A stretch of 64,000 bases of DNA from Tubiluchus corallicola (lineage: Eukaryota; Priapulida; Priapulimorpha; Priapulimorphida; Tubiluchidae), in contig JAQGDQ010000411.1 of NCBI GenBank assembly GCA_030141605.1, forward strand, positions 126,001 through 190,000, written 5' to 3'. Under the pieces are notes generated by a model, which was given only the letters and a program-made list of their open reading frames with translations, was not told the DNA's origin and did not search any database. This document shows positions 10,456 to 23,640 of the stretch, piece after piece. How positions within the stretch are numbered: the stretch's first letter is position 1; each line of letters starts with the position of its first letter. The position numbers and the translations under genes are program-made.

Positions 10456-13171
10456 CATCACTACCACTTACAATCTTAGTACTTATCATCACTACTACTT
10501 ACAATCTTAGTACTTATCATCACTACCACTTACAATATTACTACTTATCATCACTACCACTTGCAATCTTAGTACTTATCATCACTACCACTTACAATAT
10601 TACTACTTATCATCACTACCACTTACAATCTTACTACTTATCTCCACTACCACTTACAATCTTACTACTTATCATCACTACCACTTACAATCTTAGTACT
10701 TATCATCACTACCACTTACAATCTTAGTACTTATCATCACTACCACTTACAACAATCTTAGTACTTATCATCACTACCACTTACAATATTACTACTTATC
10801 ATCACTACCACTTACAATATTACTACTTATCATCACTACCACTTACAACAATCTTAGTACTTATCATCACTACCACTTACAATATTACTACTTATCATCA
10901 CTACCACTTACAATCTTAGTACTTATCATCACTACCACTTACAATCTTAGTACTTATCATCACTACCACTTACAACAATCTTAGTACTTATCATCACTAC
11001 CACTTACAATATAACATCATCACTACCACTTACAATATTACTACTTATCATCTACACTTACAATATTACTACTTATCATCACTACCACTTACAATCTTAG
11101 TACTTATCATCACTACCACTTACAATATTACTACTTATCATCACTACCACTTACAATATTACTACTTATCTCCACTACCACTTACAATCTTAGTACTTAT
11201 CATCACTACCACTTACAATCTTAGTACTTATCATCACTACCACTTACAATCTTAGTACTTATCATCACTACCACTTACAATATTACTACTTATCATCACT
11301 ACCACTTACAATATTACTACTTATCATCACTACCACTTACAATATTACTACTTATCATCACTACCACTTACAATCTTAGTACTTATCATCACTACCACTT
11401 ACAATCTTAGTACTTATCATCACTACCACTTACAATATTACTACTTATCATCACTACCACTTACAATCTTAGTACTTATCATCACTACCACTTACAATAT
11501 TACTACTTATCATCACTACCACTTACAATCTTAGTACTTATCATCACTACCACTTACAATATTACTACTTATCATCACTACCACTTACAATATTACTACT
11601 TATCATCACTACCACTTACAATCTTAGTACTTATCATCACTACCACTTACAACAATCTTAGTACTTATCATCACTACCACTTACAATATTACTACTTATC
11701 ATCACTACCACTTACAATATTACTACTTATCATCACTACCACTTACAATCTTAGTACTTATCATCACTACCACTTACAATATTACTACTTATCATCACTA
11801 CCACTTACAATATTACTACTTATCATCACTACCACTTACAATCTTAGTACTTATCATCACTACCACTTACAATATTACTACTTATCATCACTACCACTTA
11901 CAATCTTAGTACTTATCATCACTACCACTTACAATATTACTACTTATCATCACTACCACTTACAATATTACTACTTATCCACTACCACTTACATCTTAGT
12001 ACTTATCATCACTACCACTTACAAATTATACTTATCATCACTACCACTTACAATCTTATACTTATCATCACTACCACTTACAATCTTAGTACTTATCATC
12101 ACTACCACTTACAATATTACTACTTATCATCACTACCACTTACAATCTTAGTACTTATCATCACTACCACTTACAATATTACTACTTATCATCACTACCA
12201 CTTACAATATTACTACTTATCATCACTACCACTTACAATATTACTACTTATCATCACTACCACTTACAATATTACTACTTATCATCACTACCACTTACAA
12301 TCTTAGTACTTATCATCACTACCACTTACAATCTTAGTACTTATCATCACTACCACTTACAATCTTAGTACTTATCATCACTACCACTTACAATATTACT
12401 ACTTATCATCACTACCACTTACAACAATCTTAGTACTTATCATCACTACCACTTACAATATTACTACTTATCATCACTACCACTTACAATATTACTACTT
12501 ATCATCACTACCACTTACAATATTACTACTTATCATCACTACCACTTACAATCTTAGTACTTATCATCACTACCACTTACAATCTTAGTACTTATCATCA
12601 CTACCACTTACAATCTTAGTACTTATCATCACTACCACTTACAATCTTAGTACTTATCATCACTACCACTTACAATCTTAGTACTTATCATCACTACCAC
12701 TTACAATATTACTACTTATCATCACTACCACTTACAATCTTAGTACTTATCATCACTACCACTTACAATATTACTACTTATCATCACTACCACTTACAAT
12801 ATTACTACTTATCATCACTATTACTTACAATCTTAGTACTTATCATCACTACTACTTACAACATTACTACTTATCATCACTACCACTTACAATATTACTA
12901 CTTATCATCACTATTACTTACAATCTTAGTACTTATCATCACTACTACTTACAACATTAGTACTTATCATCACTACCACTTACAATCTTAGTACTTATCA
13001 TCACTACCACTTACAATCTTAGTACTTGTCATCACTACCATTTACAATCTTAGTACTTATCATTGCTACCACTTACAATCTTAGTACTTATCATCACTAC
13101 TACTTACAATCCTAGTACTTATCATCACTGCCACTTACAATCTTAGTACTTATCATCACTACCACTTACAA
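10452..13171. repeat. 31-bp satellite array, about 87 copies
   Basis: The unit reads atcatcactaccacttacaa plus either tcttagtactt (type 1) or tattactactt (type 2), with occasional longer versions carrying an extra aacaa. The two types alternate in runs over 2.7 kb. The right end (12820 onward) is more diverged (ccac to ttac or ctac), as expected at the edge of an array homogenised from its centre. No spacers and no coding potential. Confidence 0.95.
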
Positions 13172-13481
13172 TCCACCATAAATCCACAGACATAATGACA
13201 TCATTTGAGATACATTTTGTTTCGTACATTTTGGAATTACCTTGCCTATGCACATTGGCACGTCGTATCAAGAGAACTGTCTATCGTTGGGTGAATTGTG
13301 TCAATATTAGGACACAAACCATTTGCTTAGGCTTAGGTAGTGTGGGCATTTGGCATCGATAAAGGTCATTTCGAATGTGATCTGTGTAATACGATGCCCA
13401 ACACTCATGATAAGTATTAGTATCTTAATGATGAACAAAACAGAACTTTAAAAAAATAAAACCGCACCTCAAACTTAAACT
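13172..13481. other. Non-coding spacer between satellite and R1
   Basis: Unique-looking sequence with nothing recognised. Confidence 0.4.
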
Positions 13482-14000
13482 GAAAGCCAAAACAATCTAT
13501 TTTTTAAAATATTGAAAGGAAATATACTATTTTTTCCAAAAAAATGACTTACGTGAAAGAATTATTACCACACAAACACAATTTCACGTTCGCGCCACTA
13601 GTTCTTCGCTGCTACATGCACTTCACCATTCGCTAGTTAGACGGGTACTAGCGCCTGCATTTCAGAAACGCATTGCACAAAAAATTGGTGCTGTACCGGT
13701 CAGCTCAGATGTGTTAGTTTGTGACGAACTTCACACTTTCAACAGCTCATGCGTGGGCACAGCGGTAAATTTGAAAACTGAATTTTTATGTTAAAACTTG
13801 CCTAGTTTTAGCACAACCCACTGAATATCTTACAGTAGCACTGTACTTCAATTTTCGCTTTCACAAACATGTAAAACACGCTCGTGAATATTTTTGCTGT
13901 TGAAAATTATGTTAATTTGTGATGTCATCAATAGTTGAGCTCACCTGCCGTTAATTAAGATTTCAATCTGTTACTAAATTATCAAAAACACTTTTGCAGC
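13482..14000 (+). mobile_element. R1 interspersed repeat copy
   Basis: Aligns by eye with 7045-7398 plus 7852-7943 (same orientation) and with 15340-15715 and 30822-31410 (opposite). It lacks the MITE-P insertion. No open frame. Confidence 0.7.
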
Positions 14001-14185
14001 ATTAATTGTGTTGGGATGAATACTTTTTATCGGAGTTGAAAATGGGGAAACCCTCTGCCTCTAAGAGGAAATGAGAAGCAGTCCTGAGAACATCCGGAAG
14101 TACCCTGGTTGCCATAAAAGAGACAAGTTGAATGTAACAACTAGGCTTTACTGAGCCAAGTACTGCAAGACTGAATAATAATGAG

Positions 14186-14812
14186 CAGGGGCGTAGCAAG
14201 GTGGGGGTCGACAGGGGTGCCCCCGGGGTGAGAGCACACAAAATTTTTCTAGAGTTCCATGACTGTTAATTATTAATTACTAATCCGACATTAACAAAAC
14301 AATTAACAAAAGTTTTCAAACGACAACAAAATTGTCTAGTCAGAGATCATCGTAGCTAACCTAATTACTACATGTATACAGCCTAATGTTGTTACTTAAT
14401 GGCGTATGTAGGGTGTCCATGCGGTTTAGTAGTTCAATAATTTTGAGAGAAACAGTGACGTTTCTCTAAATGTTGATTGTATTATTGTGAAAACCTCTAG
14501 TGTTCTGTATCTTTCATAATCTTTGCATGTTTTAATGCTGGAGCTGAATGTTTAATGACTGTCGTGTTATGAGCAACTAATGTATAGAAAAGAGTTACTC
14601 TGCTGCAGTACCACAAATCAAACTCAGGATGATTCTTAGAAAAAATTTGTTTATCTTTATCCCATCATGTCGAAAAGGAAAGTCGGGCTCAGGGACGCAA
14701 AAATGCGCATAATTTGTGGCTTCACCCAGGAAACAAATGATCAAAACATTAAAAGAGGGGGGTGCCAGAACATTTTTACCCCCGGGCGCCACAAGCGCTT
14801 GCTACAGCATTG
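14186..14812 (-). mobile_element. MITE-C copy 1 (CAG-GGCGTAGC ends)
   Basis: Left end caggggcgtagcaag. The right end is the complement of caatgctgtagcaagcgctt. The interior is the reverse complement of 42523-43128 (shared words around cctgagtttgatttctggta on the other strand). The flanking 8-mers ataatgag and ctaatacg agree at five positions, which weakly fits a decayed 8-bp hAT-type target duplication. No transposase frame. Confidence 0.75.
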
Positions 14813-15339
14813 CTAATACGATTTTGCAATCTGTCAAGTGGGCTGAGGTAACAAGGCTGAGGTAACAAAGTGAGGCACCAGACTGATATGGCTGCAGTAT
14901 CCTACACACGACCAGGTAGTCGATTTATAACGATTATTCAGTCTGTCAGGTGGGAAATGTAACCCAATAGAGATGCACAAATGGAAGCTCAGGTACGTGC
15001 TGTGCGACTGAAAGTACGCATGCGCCGCCCGAGTTTAATCAGCTTGACTGTGTACATAACCTATTGCAGTTTGTTTTATTCATCAGCTTTTGACACATTG
15101 ACAATGCTGATTCATGGAAGAGATAAGTCCAAAGAGGTGTCATTATTGTTACCCAGCACCCCCTTTTCTGTCTTTCACCGCTTGTAGTGTTGGTCTGAAA
15201 TCGATCGCGACATCAGATGGTTTGTTATTATTACCTTCAGTGCTAATTGCTAAGTTGTTTGCTAGTCTAGACAGGAAGCTAATTTTTTTTCATAAAAACT
15301 TTAAACAGATAGTAGTGTAACTTTTGTGTTACTAAAGGA
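14813..15339. other. Non-coding, nothing recognised
   Basis: Short near-duplicate of gctgaggtaacaa at about 14843-14870. Otherwise no recognised structure. Confidence 0.4.
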
Positions 15340-15715
15340 AGATAGGATGACTTAACATATACCATCCTATTTTCAAGTACTGTAAAAATATACATTTTAA
15401 CATCAATAATACTGCAAAAGCGTTTCTGATAATTAAATAATAGTTTAAAATGTCAGTTAACGGCAGGCGAGCCCAACTATTGATGACATCACAAACTAAC
15501 TAACTTTCAACATCAAAAATATTCCACGAGCGTGTTGCACGTGTTTGTGAAAGAGAAAATTGCAGTGCTACTGTGAGATATTCAGTATGTTGTACTAAAG
15601 CTAGGAAAGTTTTAAGATAAAAACTCAAATTTCAATTTTACCACTGTGCTCATGCGTGAGCTGTCGAACGAATTCAGTACGTCACGAACGAAACCCTCTA
15701 AATTGAGAGGTACAC
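15340..15715 (-). mobile_element. R1 interspersed repeat copy, inverted
   Basis: Reverse complement of the R1 family. It contains the uninterrupted site ataattaaataatag near 15430, which corresponds to the empty target of the MITE-P insertion at 7399. Confidence 0.7.
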
Positions 15716-16363
15716 TCTCAATTTGTAACTTGTAAGCCAATTTTATTAGAGGCGCATAAAAACATTTGTAGTTAAAGACAAAACAACTTTATTAAAAACG
15801 TTTCCATTGAAAAGTTAAAATCATACCAAACGTTTCGACTAGCTGGTACTGGTTGTAAATGTAAACTGGTTGTATGTTTGTAAATTTAATACTGATGATG
15901 ACGGCAGCCGCTTTCTAATAAAGCCGTGTTATTTTTAACTACAAATAAACTTGTAATTTTCATAGCCAAAAGATAATGTGTCGTCAAACTTTGCATAGTA
16001 TTCGCTTTTATTGCAATCTAAGCTTCGGTACATTTTTTCTGGGCCACCCGTATATGTAGTCTTGCCGTAATCAATGAATATACATTATGTACAAGGGTGC
16101 ATTGTGTAGGACTATACACTATAATAGGTCAACGTTATTGAATGTACATTGTATATCTTCAAGGAATACATTAAATAGGCCAACATATTTATAGGTCACT
16201 TGTAAAAATTATCCCTTTTACCAGTTGCTTTTGATTAAACACGCGTTACCTTCTTGTAACGTACACTACTTGTCTAAACTGTGTACACGTGTAGCAATAA
16301 TGACGCATAACTTGAATTGACTACAGTTGGCAACACTAGAAATAATGGTATTTTAGAAGCTCT
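15716..16363. other. Non-coding stretch
   Basis: No gene or clear element seen. It contains ccaaacgtttcgac and several short T/A-rich direct repeats (tggttgta at 15849 and 15867). Confidence 0.4.
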
Positions 16364-16799
16364 AGAGTTGCCAGCCCGTCATTAATCGGTCAGGAGTCAA
16401 AAGCTAGCTAGGAAACCTGTAAGCTCCCCCAATGGGAACCGGATGGAGGCCTAGGAAACCAAGCATTTCCTGCATTTAAGATGTCTTTATTTCTGGACTT
16501 TCTTCCCACTCACAGATCGGGTTTAGCAATCAAATTATTAAGCACTTTATGTTGTGTGAAATAAAGCTAAAGCGGAGGAATGCTTAGTTTGCAGTTATTG
16601 TCTCTGCAGCAAAAGTTGGTGAAAATGTAGACGGGGTGAAGTGATGAAGCCATGTAAGCGATTAAAGTTAATTTAACAAGTTTACTGTTACCTTAGTTAA
16701 CAGGGACTTAGACGTTTTTTTGGGTTTAATGTTTTGGAAAGTGTCAATAGCATGCAAGTTGTATTTTCGATTTTTTTCCACTAAAATTTTAATGTTAAT

Positions 16800-17155
16800 A
16801 ACAAAATCAGGAGATTTCAATGTGATGGTCAAAATCAGGAGATTTCAATGTGATGGTCAAAATCAGGAGATTTCAGTGTGATGTACAAAATCAGGAGATT
16901 TCAATGTGATGGTCAAAATCAGGAGATTTCAGTGTGATGTACAAAATCAGGAGATTTCAATGTGATGTACAAAATCAGGAGATTTCAGTGTGATGGTCAA
17001 AATCTGGAGATTTCAATGCGATAGTCAAAATCAGGAGATTTCAATGTGATGGTCAAAATCAAGAGATCTCATTGTGATGTACAAAATCAGGTGATTTCAA
17101 TGTGATGGTCAAAATCAAGAGATTGCAATGTGATTGTCAAAATCGAGAGATTTCA
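16800..17155. repeat. 28-bp tandem array inside MITE-A
   Basis: About 12 copies of a 28-bp unit containing aggagatttcaatgtgatgg. The same word occurs once, inverted, in the sister element near 9014-9042, so the array arose by expansion inside this copy. Confidence 0.9.
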
Positions 17156-17205
17156 GAATTTTTGGAAAATCCGACTGAACTACGAATCCATGGCTGCATT
17201 TCATT

Positions 17206-17520
17206 AGACTCCGTGCCAAATCGGGAGCGGTGGCAACCCTAAACTCTGGGCCGAATCGGGAGTGGTGGCAACCCTAAACTCTGGGCCAAATCAGGAGAGG
17301 TGGCAACCCTAAACTCTGGGCCAAATCGGGAGTGGTGGCAACCCTAAACTCTGGGCTAAATCGGGAGTGGTGGCAACCCTAAAATCTCAGCCAAATCGGG
17401 AGTGGTGGCAACTCTAAACTCTGGGCTAAATCGGGAGTGGTGGCAACCCTAAACTCTGGGCCGAATCGGGAGTGGTGGCAACCCTAAACTCTGGGCCAAA
17501 TCGAAAGTGGTGGCAACCCT
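17206..17520. repeat. 35-bp tandem array of the MITE-A terminal end
   Basis: Nine copies with exact 35-bp spacing of the tggcaaccct core. Each contains gggccaaatcgggagtggtg with small variants. It is the same unit as the three copies at 8851-8956. Confidence 0.92.
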
Positions 17521-18560
17521 GTGCACAGCACGGAACAAACGAGTGATTTCTTTGGACTTTTACTGTATTCACTTGATATGTAAGACTTACTATAGTGCAC
17601 AAATAGAATCGTAGACACGTGTGGGTCATTTTGTCGGGTTGTTATTTTTATGGTCATTTTATTTTATGCTAGAATATGGCATTTAGGAGCATTGAAGGTT
17701 CAGTCACAAGCAGAAGCCATTAGTGACAAAATACCGGGAAACAGGCGTAATCTTCTGCGTCTTGGGATTTCACTCACGGCTTAGCGAACTGCTGTAGTTT
17801 GGTCGCTGGTCAAGACCACTGACCTTAATTAATACCCGCAATCCTTATAGACTAAATTCTTCTAGTGTCTTAATGGGTGTTGGAAGCGCTTGAAAGAGGG
17901 CTGTTTACCAGAATTTGATAGTGTTTAGTACTTACTAGATTTAAGCGACGAAGAGTCGAGATCCACTTCCTCGCGCAGTTCATCATGAAGTAAACACTTT
18001 TCTGTCCCTTCATAAATAAAGTAAAAAATCATTTTCTCTTCTAAATAAAGCGCAAAATATCCACGTTACAGTTTTGTATCGCCAACATACTGCTTTGTTT
18101 CGCGCAGAATTGGCAGTAAGGCTGTATAAAACTTGTAAATTTAAACTCCCGCGATGACCGCCAGGCGCAGCACTGCTAGTCGTTTGAGAGAAGTTTAGAT
18201 AACATTGCACAAAGTTTGAAGAAAATATTCAAGCATTCGCAGTATAGTTCGTTAACAAAGTAAAAGTTTAATTTTCTGTCGGTTGTCGATGAGATTAGAT
18301 GTACGTTTTTAGATGAATCGCCGGTGCCCATTGGGAAGGGGAGTCACGTGACATGTTACAAATTGGTGCGAATATTTCAAATTACTAACATTTTTTTAGT
18401 TACACAAATCTTTTAAGCGGGTAAGCGCAACGCTAAGCAGTATAGCTTAGTGTGGAAAGTTTTTTGGGACGAATTTAAAATTGCGATTTATTTCCCTTTA
18501 AGAATGAACAAGTTGTTCGTCTGGCTGCCTGCTTGTCTACCTGTCTCCCCGTCCATCGAT
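17521..18560. other. Non-coding, possible CACNB upstream region
   Basis: No recognised exon. I looked here and through to 24055 for a beta-subunit N-terminal exon and did not find a convincing one. Around 18450-18505 there is limited similarity to 61912-61965 (tggaaagtttt-cgggacg). Confidence 0.4.
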
Positions 18561-18567
18561 TTGCTCC

Positions 18568-18955
18568 TTCGTCCGGGTGTTTGTCTGTCTGCCTGCCTGC
18601 CTGCCTGCCTGCATGCCTGCATGCATGCATTCAGTATGTATGTATGTATGTATGTATGTATGTATGTATGTATGTATGTATGTATGTATGTATGTATGTA
18701 TGTATGTATGTATGTATGCATGTATGCATGTATGCATGTATGCATGTATGCATGTATGCATGTATGCATGTATGTATGCATCTATGCATGCATCTATGTA
18801 TGTATCTATGCATGCATGCATGCATGTATGTATGTATGCAAGCATGCATGTATGTATGTAGATACGTACGTGCGTACGTATGTATGCCTGCATGTATGAT
18901 TGCATGCATGCATGTATGCGCCTTTCTGTCTGCCTCTGTCTGTTTTTCTGTTTCT
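18568..18955. repeat. Tetranucleotide microsatellite (TGTA/TGCA/TGCC)
   Basis: Blocks of TGCC, then TGTA, then alternating TGTA-TGCA, then mixed TGCA. Open frames on both strands here are cyclic Met-Tyr-Val-Cys or His-Thr-Tyr-Ile translations of the repeat and not genes. Confidence 0.97.
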
Positions 18956-19175
18956 GTCTGTGTAGCTTTTGGATCAAGTTTCTAAGATGGGGTCAAGCGA
19001 CAAGCGGCCATTTCATTGATTTAATTCACGGATACTATTTTAGCAACTGTCCCACTATAAGATTCCAGAACTTACAGGATTACTCAATAGCACTCGTCGA
19101 GTAACTGCACTAAATAAATGAGTAGAAGTAAGTGGAGTGGAGTACATTAGTTGTGACATTTTTTCAGAAATCTGA
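18956..19175. other. Short unique spacer before the 109-bp array
   Basis: Nothing recognised. Confidence 0.4.
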
Positions 19176-22100
19176 TCTAAAAAGAGAATCTCTCTCCCAG
19201 GCAGGTTGTCCTGTATCCTTGTTGCATGCTCTACAGCAGCTGTAGCAGCAGAGATGTTATTGTTGCAAAGAGAATTGTTTAGCACACACAGAGAGAATCT
19301 CTCTCCCAGGCAGGTTGTCCTGTATCCTTGCTGCACGCTCTACAGCAGCTGTAGCAGCAGAGATGTTATTGTTGGGAAGTGATTTGTTTAGAACACACAG
19401 AGAGAATCTCTCTCCCAGGCAGGTTGTCCTGTATCCTTTCTGCAGGCTCTACAGCAGCTGTAGCAGCAGAGATGTTATTGTTGGGAAGTGAATTGTTTAG
19501 AACACACGGAGAGAATCTCTCTCCCAGGCAGGTTGTCCTGTATCCTTGCTGCAGGCTCTACAGCAGCTGTAGCAGCAGAGATGTTATTGTTGGGAAGTGA
19601 ATTGTTTAGAACAGAGAGAATCTCTCTCTCCCAGGCAGGTCCTGTATCCTTGCTGCACGCTCTACAGCAGCTGTAGCAGCAGAAATGTTATTGTTGGTAA
19701 GTGAGTTGTTTAGAACACACAGAGAGAATCTCTCTCCCGGGCAGGTTGTCTTGTATCCTTGCTGCAGGCTCTACAGCAGCTGTAGCAGCAGAGATGTTAT
19801 TGTTGGGAAGTGAATTGTTTAGAACAGAGAGAATCTCTCTCCCAGGCTGGTTGTCCTGTATCCTTGCTGCACGCTCTACAGCAGCTGTAGCAGCAGAAAT
19901 GTTATTGTTGGGAAGTGAGTTGTTTAGAACACACAGAGAGAATCTCTCTCCCGGGCAGGTTGTCTTGTATCCTTGCTGCAGGCTCTACAGCAGCTGTAGC
20001 AGCAGAGATGTTATTGTTGGGAAGTGAATTGTTTAGAACAGAGAGAATCTCGCTCCCAGGCTGGTTGTCCTGTATCCTTGCTGCAGGCTCTACAGCAGCT
20101 GTAGCAGCAGAGATGTTATTGTTGGGAAGTGAGTTGTTTAGAACACACAGAGAGAATCTCTCTCCCAGGCAGGTTGTCTTGTATCCTTGCTGCAGGCTCT
20201 ACAGCAGCTGTAGCAGCAGAGACCTTATTGTTGGGAAGTGAGTTGTTTAGAACACACAGAGAGAATCTCTCTCTCCCAGGCAGGTTGTCCTGTATCCTTT
20301 CTGCAGGCTCTACAGCAGCTGTAGCAGCAGAGATGTTATTGTTGGGAAGTGAATTTTTTAGCACACATGGAGAGAATCTCTCTCCCAGGCAGGTTGTCTT
20401 GTATCCTTGCTGCAGGCTCTACAGCAGCTGTAGCAGCAGAGATGTTATTGTTGGGAAGTGAATTGTTTAGCACACACAGAGAGAATCTCTCTCCCAGGCA
20501 GGTTGTCCTGTATCCTTGCTGCACGCTCTACAGCAGCTGTAGCAGCAGAGATGTTATTGTTGGGAAGTGATTTGTTTAGAACACACAGAGAGAATCTCTC
20601 TCCCAGGCAGGTTGTCCTGTATCCTTTCTGCAGGCTCTACAGCAGCTGTAGCAGCAGAGATGTTATTGTTGGGAAGTGAATTGTTTAGAACACACAGAGA
20701 GAATCTCTCTCCCAGGCAGGTTGTCCTGTATCCTTGCTGCAGGCTCTACAGCAGCTGTAGCAGCAGAGATGTTATTGTTGGGAAGTGAATTGTTTAGAAC
20801 AGAGAGAATCTCTCTCTCCCAGGCAGGTCCTGTATCCTTGCTGCACGCTCTACAGCAGCTGTAGCAGCAGAAATGTTATTGTTGGTAAGTGAGTTGTTTA
20901 GAACACACAGAGAGAATCTCTCTCCCGGGCAGGTTGTCTTGTATCCTTGCTGCAGGCTCTACAGCAGCTGTAGCAGCAGAGATGTTATTGTTGGGAAGTG
21001 AATTGTTTAGAACAGAGAGAATCTCTCTCCCAGGCTGGTTGTCCTGTATCCTTGCTGCACGCTCTACAGCAGCTGTAGCAGCAGAAATGTTATTGTTGGG
21101 AAGTGAGTTGTTTAGAACACACAGAGAGAATCTCTCTCCCGGGCAGGTTGTCTTGTATCCTTGCTGCAGGCTCTACAGCAGCTGTAGCAGCAGAGATGTT
21201 ATTGTTGGGAAGTGAATTGTTTAGAACAGAGAGAATCTCGCTCCCAGGCTGGTTGTCCTGTATCCTTGCTGCAGGCTCTACAGCAGCTGTAGCAGCAGAG
21301 ATGTTATTGTTGGGAAGTGAGTTGTTTAGAACACACAGAGAGAATCTCTCTCCCAGGCAGGTTGTCTTGTATCCTTGCTGCAGGCTCTACAGCAGCTGTA
21401 GCAGCAGAGACCTTATTGTTGGGAAGTGAGTTGTTTAGAACACACAGAGAGAATCTCTCTCTCCCAGGCAGGTTGTCCTGTATCCTTTCTGCAGGCTCTA
21501 CAGCAGCTGTAGCAGCAGAGATGTTATTGTTGGGAAGTGAATTGTTTAGCACACATGGAGAGAATCTCTCTCCCAGGCAGGTTGTCTTGTATCCTTGCTG
21601 CAGGCTCTACAGCAGCTGTAGCAGCAGAGATGTTATTGTTGGGAAGTGAATTGTTTAGAACAGAGAGAATCTCTCTCCCAGGCAGGTTGTCCTGTATCCT
21701 TTCTGCAGGCTCTACAGCAGCTGTAGCAGCAGAGATGTTATTGTTGGGAAGTGAATTGTTTAGAACACACGGAGAGAATCTCTCTCCCAGGCAGGTTGTC
21801 CTGTATCCTTTCTGCAGGCTCTACAGCAGCTGTAGCAGCAGAGATGTATTGCTGGGAAGTGAATTGTTTAGAACACACAGAGAGAATCTCTCTCCCAAGC
21901 AGGTTGTCCTGTATCCTTTCTGCAGGCTCTACAGCAGCTGTAGCAGCAGAGATGTTATTGTTGGGAAGTGAATTGTTTAGAACAGAGAGAATCTCTCTCC
22001 CAGGCAGGTTGTCTTGTATCCTTGCTGCAGGCTCTACAGCAGCTGTAGCAGCAGAGATGTTATTGTTGGGAAGTGAATTGTTTAGAACAGAGAGAATCTC

Positions 22101-22855
22101 TCTCCCAGGCAGGTTGTCCTGTATCCTTTCTGCAGGCTCTACAGCAGCTGTAGCAGCAGAGATGTTATTGTTGGGAAGTGAATTGTTTAGAACACACGGA
22201 GAGAATCTCTCTCCCAGGCAGGTTGTCCTGTATCCTTTCTGCAGGCTCTACAGCAGCTGTAGCAGCAGAGATGTATTGCTGGGAAGTGAATTGTTTAGAA
22301 CACACAGAGAGAATCTCTCTCCCAAGCAGGTTGTCCTGTATCCTTTCTGCAGGCTCTACAGCAGCTGTAGCAGCAGAGATGTTATTGTTGGGAAGTGAAT
22401 TGTTTAGAACAGAGAGAATCTCTCTCCCAGGCAGGTTGTCCTATATCCTTGCTGCAGGCTCTACAGCAGCTGTAGCAGCAGAGATGTTATTGTTGGGAAG
22501 TGAATTGTTTAGAACACACGGAGAGAATCTCTCTCCCAGGCAGGTTGTCCTGTATCCTTGCTCCAGGCTCTACAGCAGCTGTAGCAGCAGAGATGTTATT
22601 GTTGGGAAGTGAATTGTTTAGAACAGAGAGAATCTCTCTCCCAGGCTGGTTGTCCTGTATCCTTGCTGCAGGCTCTACAGCAGCTGTAGCAGCAGAGATG
22701 TTATTGTTGGGAAGTGAATTGTTTAGAACACACGGAGAGAATCTCTCTCCCAGGCAGGTTGTCCTGTATCCTTGCTGCAGGCTCTACAGCAGCTGTAGCA
22801 GCAGAAATGTTATTGTTGGGAAGTGAATTGTTTAGCACACATGGAGAGAAGCTGT
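19176..22855. repeat. 109-bp tandem array, about 34 copies, with higher-order structure
   Basis: Most units are 109 bp; a shorter class of about 105 bp lacks a cacac step before agagagaatctc. Every unit carries two palindromes: gagagaatctctctc and ctacagcagctgtag. Distinctive variants recur at a fixed 1188-bp offset (for example the short unit lacking ttgt at about 19611 and 20799), which shows a block of about 11 units was duplicated. A second block repeats at 427 bp (about 21751 and 22178, both with the atgtattgctggg variant). Open frames here are by-products of the array. Confidence 0.95.
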
Positions 22856-23090
22856 TTGGATCGATAGCAGTTGCTGTTCTCTTCAAAACGCTGTCACATT
22901 CAGCCGTGTACATGGCATACTTAGTGCTGTTAAGCGTTTTGGATGCTGTAGCCAGACGTCATTGACAACAAGTATAATCTGCTTGATCAAAGCATCGTTG
23001 GGAAGTGACAGAAATTCTCGCTGCTTCCGGCTTCCTTCTTTACCGAATTGTTACGAAATGTTGGCTAAATTGGCTTCTTTACGTTGTTGA
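22856..23090. other. Spacer between arrays
   Basis: Nothing recognised. Confidence 0.4.
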
Positions 23091-23640
23091 TCGTGAATTG
23101 TTTTTTAGAAACAATGCTGGCCTCTTTGTATTCTGGATGCTGGCCTCTTTTTTAGAAGTGTCGAATGTGAATTGTTTTCTAATCAATCATAACTTCTTCA
23201 TATTGTGGAATGTGAATTGTTTTATAATCAATCATAACTTCTTCATATTGTCGAATGTGAATTGTTTTATAATCAATCATAACTTCTTCATATTGTCGAA
23301 CGTGAATTGTTTCTAGAAACAATGCTGGTTTTTTTGGTTGTAGATGGGGAATTCTTTTTAGAAACACTGCTGGCTTTTTTACGATTTGGATGTTGAATTG
23401 TTTTTAGAAACACTGCTGGCTTTTTTATGATTTGGATGTTGAATTGTTTTTAGAAACACTGCTGGCTTTTTACGATTTGGATGTTGAATTGTTTTTAGAA
23501 ACACTGCTGGCTTTTTTATGATTTGGATGTTGAATTGTTTTTAGAAACACTGCTGGTTTCTTTATGATGTGGATATTGAATTGTTTTTAGAAGCAATGCT
23601 GTTTTTTACGTTGTAGCTACTGTACTGTTTAGACAAGCAG
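23090..23640. repeat. Tandem array of about 45-47-bp units in two subfamilies
   Basis: First subfamily (23165-23310): three copies around tgtgaattgttttataatca. Second (23330-23600): about six copies around gttgaattgtttttagaaac followed by actgctggcttttt. Both share the gaattgtttt core, so one array has split into two variants. Confidence 0.85.

Larger units (their letters stand above)
16364..17520 (-). mobile_element. MITE-A copy 2 with two internal expansions
   Basis: Inverted copy of 8851-9569. It starts agagttgccag and ends ggtggcaaccct. Two parts present once or three times in the other copy are amplified here: a 28-bp internal unit (aaaatcaggagatttcaatg plus tgatggtc, about 12 copies, 16800-17155) and the 35-bp terminal unit (nine copies, tggcaaccct at 17231 and every 35 bp to 17511). 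Confidence 0.75.

Noticed and set aside
10452-13171. CRISPR-like array of short repeats
   Set aside because: There are no unique spacers between repeats; it is a contiguous satellite in a eukaryotic sequence.
18450-18985. Frames rich in Met-Tyr-Val-Cys or His-Thr-Tyr-Ile on both strands
   Set aside because: Direct translations of the TGTA/TGCA microsatellite.
19176-22855. Repeated 62-215-residue open frames in the 109-bp array
   Set aside because: They follow the array period, shift frame between units of different length, and exist on both strands.
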